A DNA stretch of 64,000 bases from Ixodes scapularis (Eukaryota > Arthropoda > Arachnida > Ixodida > Ixodidae). A model generated the notes under the pieces. It saw only the letters and a program-made list of their open reading frames with translations, had not been told where the DNA came from and did not search any database. Shown piece after piece: positions 43,501 through 49,500 of the stretch. How positions within the stretch are numbered: position 1 is the first letter of the stretch; each line of letters opens with the position of its first letter. Location of the stretch: assembly GCF_016920785.2 (NCBI RefSeq), contig NW_024609846.1, forward strand, positions 89,430,570 to 89,494,569, in the 5' to 3' direction. A program made the translations under genes and the position numbers.

Positions 43501-46500
43501 GAGGAGTACGCCCCGCCCCTCACTCTCCTTGCGTTGCGGAGTTGAACAACGCAGCGTCTCGACTTCCGGCAAGATCTGGCAACTACGCCAGGCCGCGGTA
43601 TTGTTTTGGTTTGACGCGGTTTGCGAGCACATATAGCGAAGACGTGACCGGAGAAGTGCCCCTGTGATGTTCCCGGAAGACAGAAAGTATCGTTCGTAAT
43701 CGTCGTGCGCGCTTTGAAAGCGAAGGGAGTCACAGAATCCACGAGTGCGCAACCACAAGCCAAGGTTCACGACAGCGCTGCGTTGGTTTCGGCGATCTCG
43801 TTCTGTTTGGTGCAACACGGCGATGCGACAGAGCTGAAACGTTCGTGGTGTGTGTAATGCGGTGCTAACACGGAGCGCAAATTGGTTGTGGGGTTGACGT
43901 TCAACCAGTTAAGTCCCGTTGTCGTCAGCTGATCCAGTCAAACTATTTCGGGAGGACGCTGGGAGCGTTTTTAAAAGTAAATCTGCCTCGTTCTGTTTCA
44001 AAATGTGGAAGTTTCCCGACGCATACCGTGAGTAAAATGCTGCGGGCGTTTTCAACAAAATTACGTCGTTTTAATTGAACCATGGATTCCGAATTGTTGT
44101 CCTAAATCTGCCGTTTTTATGCTTCGTGTTGGACTGCGTTTGCACAGCGACGTGTTGCATCGTGCGGTGCGAATAAATTTGGGCACGACTTCGTACCTGC
44201 CTACAGATGCATCAACTGAGACCATTTTTACGTAGTGGACATAGTGCTTTTTTATTTTATGTCTTGTCGCGGACGTTAGGTGCAAACGGGGCGAATCTCG
44301 ACGGCCTCCAGAGCGATATGACGAGAACGTAACTAGACACGTTGGTCGCTACGCGAACGCCCGATTGCCTCCAGTCAAATAGCATTCCTTTCGGGGCGAC
44401 ATGGCTGCTGGAAGGCTCACTGTCGGGATCGCGCATCTGACATCTCCGAAAAGTCAGCATTTGCACGCGCAAACAAGCAGAACAAACAAATAAACAAAAA
44501 AAAAAAAAAGCACGCCAAGCAAGCAAACAGGAAAACGAAAGAACCGCGCTATGAAAGCCAAAACCCCGCGTCGCTTCCTATCACTAACACCTGCGACAGC
44601 TGCTAAACACACACTACTTCACTTCAAGAAGTCTCACTCAAGCACCTAGGTCAGCACGAAACGACGAAACACTGATCACTTCGGCGAAACGATTAGTCGA
44701 GGTAGGCGAGACAGGCGGGAGCAGAGACTTCAGCGGCCATGAAAGAATGGCGAAGCTTTTGTTTGTATGAATCCAAACGGAAGTGCCCGTCTTGTAAACC
44801 TTTTGTAAAGAATAATAACTCTCATCACATGGGTTATTCTTTAAACGTACAAATATGTCGCTCAAAAGGAAATTGCAACATATAACAAAGGTTTAACAAC
44901 CAAGATCTAAGCTGTCAATCAAACTCTTAGCCAATGAGAACCTTTTGGGATTGACGTCACATAATCACAACTTCGTGGCGCGCGATTTAAAACGGACGAA
45001 ATAGCCGCAAACTAAAATGAGTTTCACGCAATAAATATTGCTGTAAAAAATGTTTTTTCTCGCGGAAAAATTGTTTTTTGACATGCTTGTCCCAATTAGG
45101 CTATTTAAAAAAAAAACTTTTTTTTCTTTGCAGTTACCCTTTAAGTCACCGAAACATTCGCGTCTCGAAAGTCGTGTGCCAGGCAATCTCCTTGAATTGG
45201 TGGCCACGCTTAATACGAAGCACATATTTCCCGGTAACTTTTAGAGCGCAGCTCTTAGGCGCCCGTTTCCGGCTTCAGCGGCGTCGGCGTCGCCGTCGGC
45301 ATAACCAAGGTCACCGCAAGGTCACGTGACCCCCCAAGGTCACCTCAAGGTCACGTGACCCCCCGAGGTCACGTGGCCCCCCTCCACGAGGTCACGTGAA
45401 CCCCTCCCCCGAGGTCAGGTGACCCCCCGGAGCATATTTAAGAATGAGGGGAGGAGGGGTCTACCCTCCCCTCAGTACCCTTCCCTCCTCCTCCTCAAGA
45501 GCTGCGCTCCGATTCGGCGTTACAGGGAGTTGTAAACGGCTTTCACTTTTCGTAACGTAACGTAGGAAAACGGGTCTCTGTGAACGAGCCTTTAAAGTCC
45601 TGTTGACGCTTCTGGCAAACTGTTTCCCAAACTTCGTTCAGTGCATTTTGTTTCCGCCGCCGGGTGTTGACGTTTTCTACGCTCGAGAGAGGACTATTTC
45701 CCAAGCTTCGTGCTTTCACTATACTTTATCATGTTGATATCACTTGCCAGTTTCGATACGCCATCGCTGCCGGCACCAACTGTGGGAACTGTAGTTTTTG
45801 TGCACGCGTGACAGCCCCGCTGCAGGTCTGTGCGAGCCGAGCACGCGACGGCACAAGCTTTCTCGTGCACTGGCGCGCCTGCCTCCTGTGGACTACAGCT
45901 ATGGAGGCGTCACGCATACGCGGATCGCTTAGTCAGACTCTGCGCTTAGTAGGATCGGTGCCGACTATTAGGGGCGAGATGTTTCGGTGGCGCCCACGTT
46001 CGGTTACCTTTCGTGACGTCATTACCTCGAGAACAACAAGTTCGGTGGTGTTTGTTATGGGCATGGTGGAAGCCTGAAATCATAGCGCTCTAAAAGCAAC
46101 ACTGACAACACCGTCAAAATTGAAGTTCTTACATTCCTCTTATTTCCGTCGATGAGACATCCTTTGCGGACGTCAGAGTCAGCATTCGGCCAATTGTAGT
46201 GCGCCGACCACAGCGACGCTTTCGATCGCTCACGTTGCCAATACTCCATTTCGTCTTATGTTGTACCGCAGAGAAGGATAGAAGCGCGAGCTTATAGCAT
46301 TGGGAGCTGCTCTCGACGCACGAGAGCTCATGCTGCCGAAATGTGCCCTAGAGCAAGGAGCTCGCGCTTGTAGCCTTTAATGCGGTACATCATAAGGTGA
46401 AACAGAGCATATTATTAGCGATGTGCGCGACCAAAAGCGTCGCTGCGGTCAGATTTCCACGATTAGCCAAACCATGGGCATATGAGCATTGTCAGATTGT

Positions 46501-49500
46501 CAACTTTGACGGTGTATTGCGATGGCTCCTAGCTTCCACTGTGCTTTTTAAATACACCACCAAACTCGTCGTCGCACCTTATGGTAGGTAGCCAGGATAA
46601 CAACTGGTGACGTCACGGCGAGGCAAATCGCAGTCGTGACGTCACGGATGGAAACCATAAGAGGGCGCCACCGAAACATCTTGGCGCTAATGGTACTCAT
46701 CTAAGAAATATCTTGCACGTACCTGTGGTGCGAGCTTCTTAAGCCCGTTCAGGGGCATCTTGTTATACAGCTTGCTCATGTTGCGCCTCTCTTCGCGTGG
46801 CAACGAATACTGCAAAAAGAAAAGTGTCATTATACTTTATGGTGCCCTAAATAACCAGGCTCGATCTAAAATGGGCTGTAAAAATCGGCGGCTGCACGTA
46901 CCAATCTATAGGTTACTTCAAAGGTGTATTTCACAAGTCGGTTTTATTGTGTAAAATTACAAAGTGTATCTCCCCCTATATAAACAAATAGGGCCAAAAA
47001 ACTTGCCAGGGTCAATGGCGGATGGCGACGCAGACGATCAAGTCGTGTGGCGGGGCGTGTTTGGCGCACGTATTGATTGATAGATGTACCTCCTTATCAA
47101 GACTGCTCGCAAGGACCGTGGCCTAATAAAAAGAACCTTATCCTTTTTAAATGCACCTTTGCTTTAATAAAAAATTCGAAGAATAAAAGCAAAACTTAAA
47201 ATACACACAAAAAAAAACAAAAAAACAAAAAACAAAAAAAAACGCGGCTGCATAGCGACGGCGTTCTCGCTGCCGACGGATTCCCTCTGCGTGTCGTCTG
47301 CTCTCTTTTGCCTGTCGGCTACATCTTCTGACGCTGCTCTCGACGCCATCTATCAATACCTGCTCCAAACACACCCCGCCACTTGATTCGGTCGTCTGCG
47401 TCGGCGTCCGCCATAGACCCTGGCAAGTTTTTTGGCCCAATTTTTTGATAGAAAGATAGCTACCCTTTGCAATTTTACAAGATAAAAGCCACCTGTGAAA
47501 CTCACCTTTGACGGAAAGTTTAGATTGCTAGGTGCCGGGCACCGTTCTTAGCGACCCATTTAAGAACAAGCCTGGTTATTTCAGACACGCTATATATAGT
47601 CACTGACAGAAACGAAAGGCGTTGCGTGTTCCGAGTGTATTATTATCGCTCATCAACCAAGGAGCTTTTGCCACCTGCCAATAAGAACGTCGAAAAACAA
47701 ATCACGAAGCAAATAGTGTGAATATAAGTTAGGACGTTTCTTAAGGTGTCGGTGACTATAGTTTGCTTCACTTTATGTGCCAGTGAAGCCGACGCTACAA
47801 GCTTGAGTACGCTGCCCTAAACGATGCTTGCACTGCACGAGCGCATAGGCTCAGCAGGAACTATAGAAAGCCCGTAGCTCGATCGCGCTTGTAAACTCTG
47901 CTTCGACCACACTTCAAATGAAATGGAGCACAGAGGCAGAGGCATCCATCGCTCCTCCGTGCAGCTTTGTTCCACAGATAAGGCCAGAAAGTAATATAGC
48001 ACTTGCGTGTTTTAAGCATCAATACCCTAACGTCCTTTTAGTCGGCTTATAGCCAGTGAGGAGAACAGGCCAGCGCCTCCCAAGTAAAGAGGCCACAGTG
48101 CTGAATCTGTGACGTCACCTACCAGAGGCCAGTGAGGGGCACGGACTGGACACGAGTGCTGCGTCAGCGTTCGGTTGTGACTCGTGTTCAATTAGTGAGG
48201 AAACCAGTACCAGCCGAACACTGACGCAGCACTCTTGTCCAGTCCGTGCTCCACCCTGACGTCACGCATCCAGTAATATGGCCTTGTTATCTGGGACGTG
48301 TTCCTTAAACTGCCATACCCTCTCAATGACAAGACGAATCAACGGTTTTTGCCACTCATTAGACGCATATCATTGGTTTAACGTAGAATGTTTTTTTATC
48401 AAACGACTTTCATGGAGTTATGTAACGTCTGAGTAACAGCCAGCTGTAACGACAAACCGACTCCGAAAAGCGTTACACCCATAGGGAACTACTTAAATTT
48501 AACCTGGCAGGATGAGCCAGGTGCCTTGCCGACTGAGTTACCCAGGGTCGGTGGCTGATAACACGCAAAGGGAAACTCATTGGCGCGAGGCGCGGCCTCC
48601 GCTGTCACGCTGCACGATCTCACGGTGCCTGTCAGTTATGCGAGCGAATCTTCTGTAGGCGGTGCCGTTCAGACGCCCTTTTACTCTTCCCTGAAAAGCC
48701 TATCGCACATTCAGCGCTTACTCTAGTCTTTGTCAACGCGATCAACCTTGTTTATTTTTCTTGGTTCTGACAGCCACCATGTTACATAACGATCTAGCTG
48801 GGTTGGGCAAAAGTACCAAATTACTTCATTTGTCGATTGGATGGCGCCAGAATTTAAAGGATCCGTGCCGCTACTATTCTTTCCCCGGCGATACTTTATT
48901 TCTTATAGTTATGCCTAAATGTTACGAGCACTTTAAAAGAAGCACTTGTAAACGGCGCGCACTTTTGAAAAGGGTCTAATAGATCCTCTATTAGACCCTT
49001 TTCAAAAGTGCGCGCCGTTTACAAGTTGCGGCACCAGTTATTTGAGTGCGTGATTGCTTGCTTGGGCACGTACTCTTAGCGTCTATCGGACACAAGGGCT
49101 GTGTGAGCGTTTGGCGAAGACTCGGCTTCGAACACACGATTCGTGGCCTAGAAATGGCGGCCACCGATGTTGCTGGATTTTTTATTCTCAGTCGCTTAAC
49201 CTAACTACGTTATACTTGAACGTGGGAGCCGTCACACGACAATGGTCTACACACTGGCGGGCACGGACCAATGCTGCCTAGAAAACACAAGGCCTGCGCA
49301 TGACGTCACCGGTAGTGATTCCCGCCCCAGGCAGAAAACACGCTGCGGAGCTAAACGAGAGTCCCCGGAAAGTGGCTAACCCGCGCCTATTGGCGTCGCC
49401 CCGTCATATAGCGTCGCGCTCGTTGTCAGACGTTGCTGGACCCGCTGGTGGCGACGCTGAAGTGTGCTAGACGGCCTTGCGTGGACCTACTAGTGACGCC

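Larger units (their letters stand above)
42896..45591. mobile_element. Harbinger-type foldback element with nested elements, TTA duplication
   Basis: AGGCTCGTTTACACAGACCC at the left and CGAGCCT-ended complement at the right, flanked by TTA on both sides (42893-42895, 45592-45594). The inner arms pair GTCACCGGGAAAT...GGCACGCGACATTGG with 45144-45240. Nested inside are a hairpin MITE, a TTAA-type element and a GAGCGC-ended element. Confidence 0.75.

Noticed and set aside
48500..48565. tRNA-like sequence on the minus strand (TAACTCAGTCGG A-box-like)
   Set aside because: No matching B-box or acceptor pairing could be found downstream.
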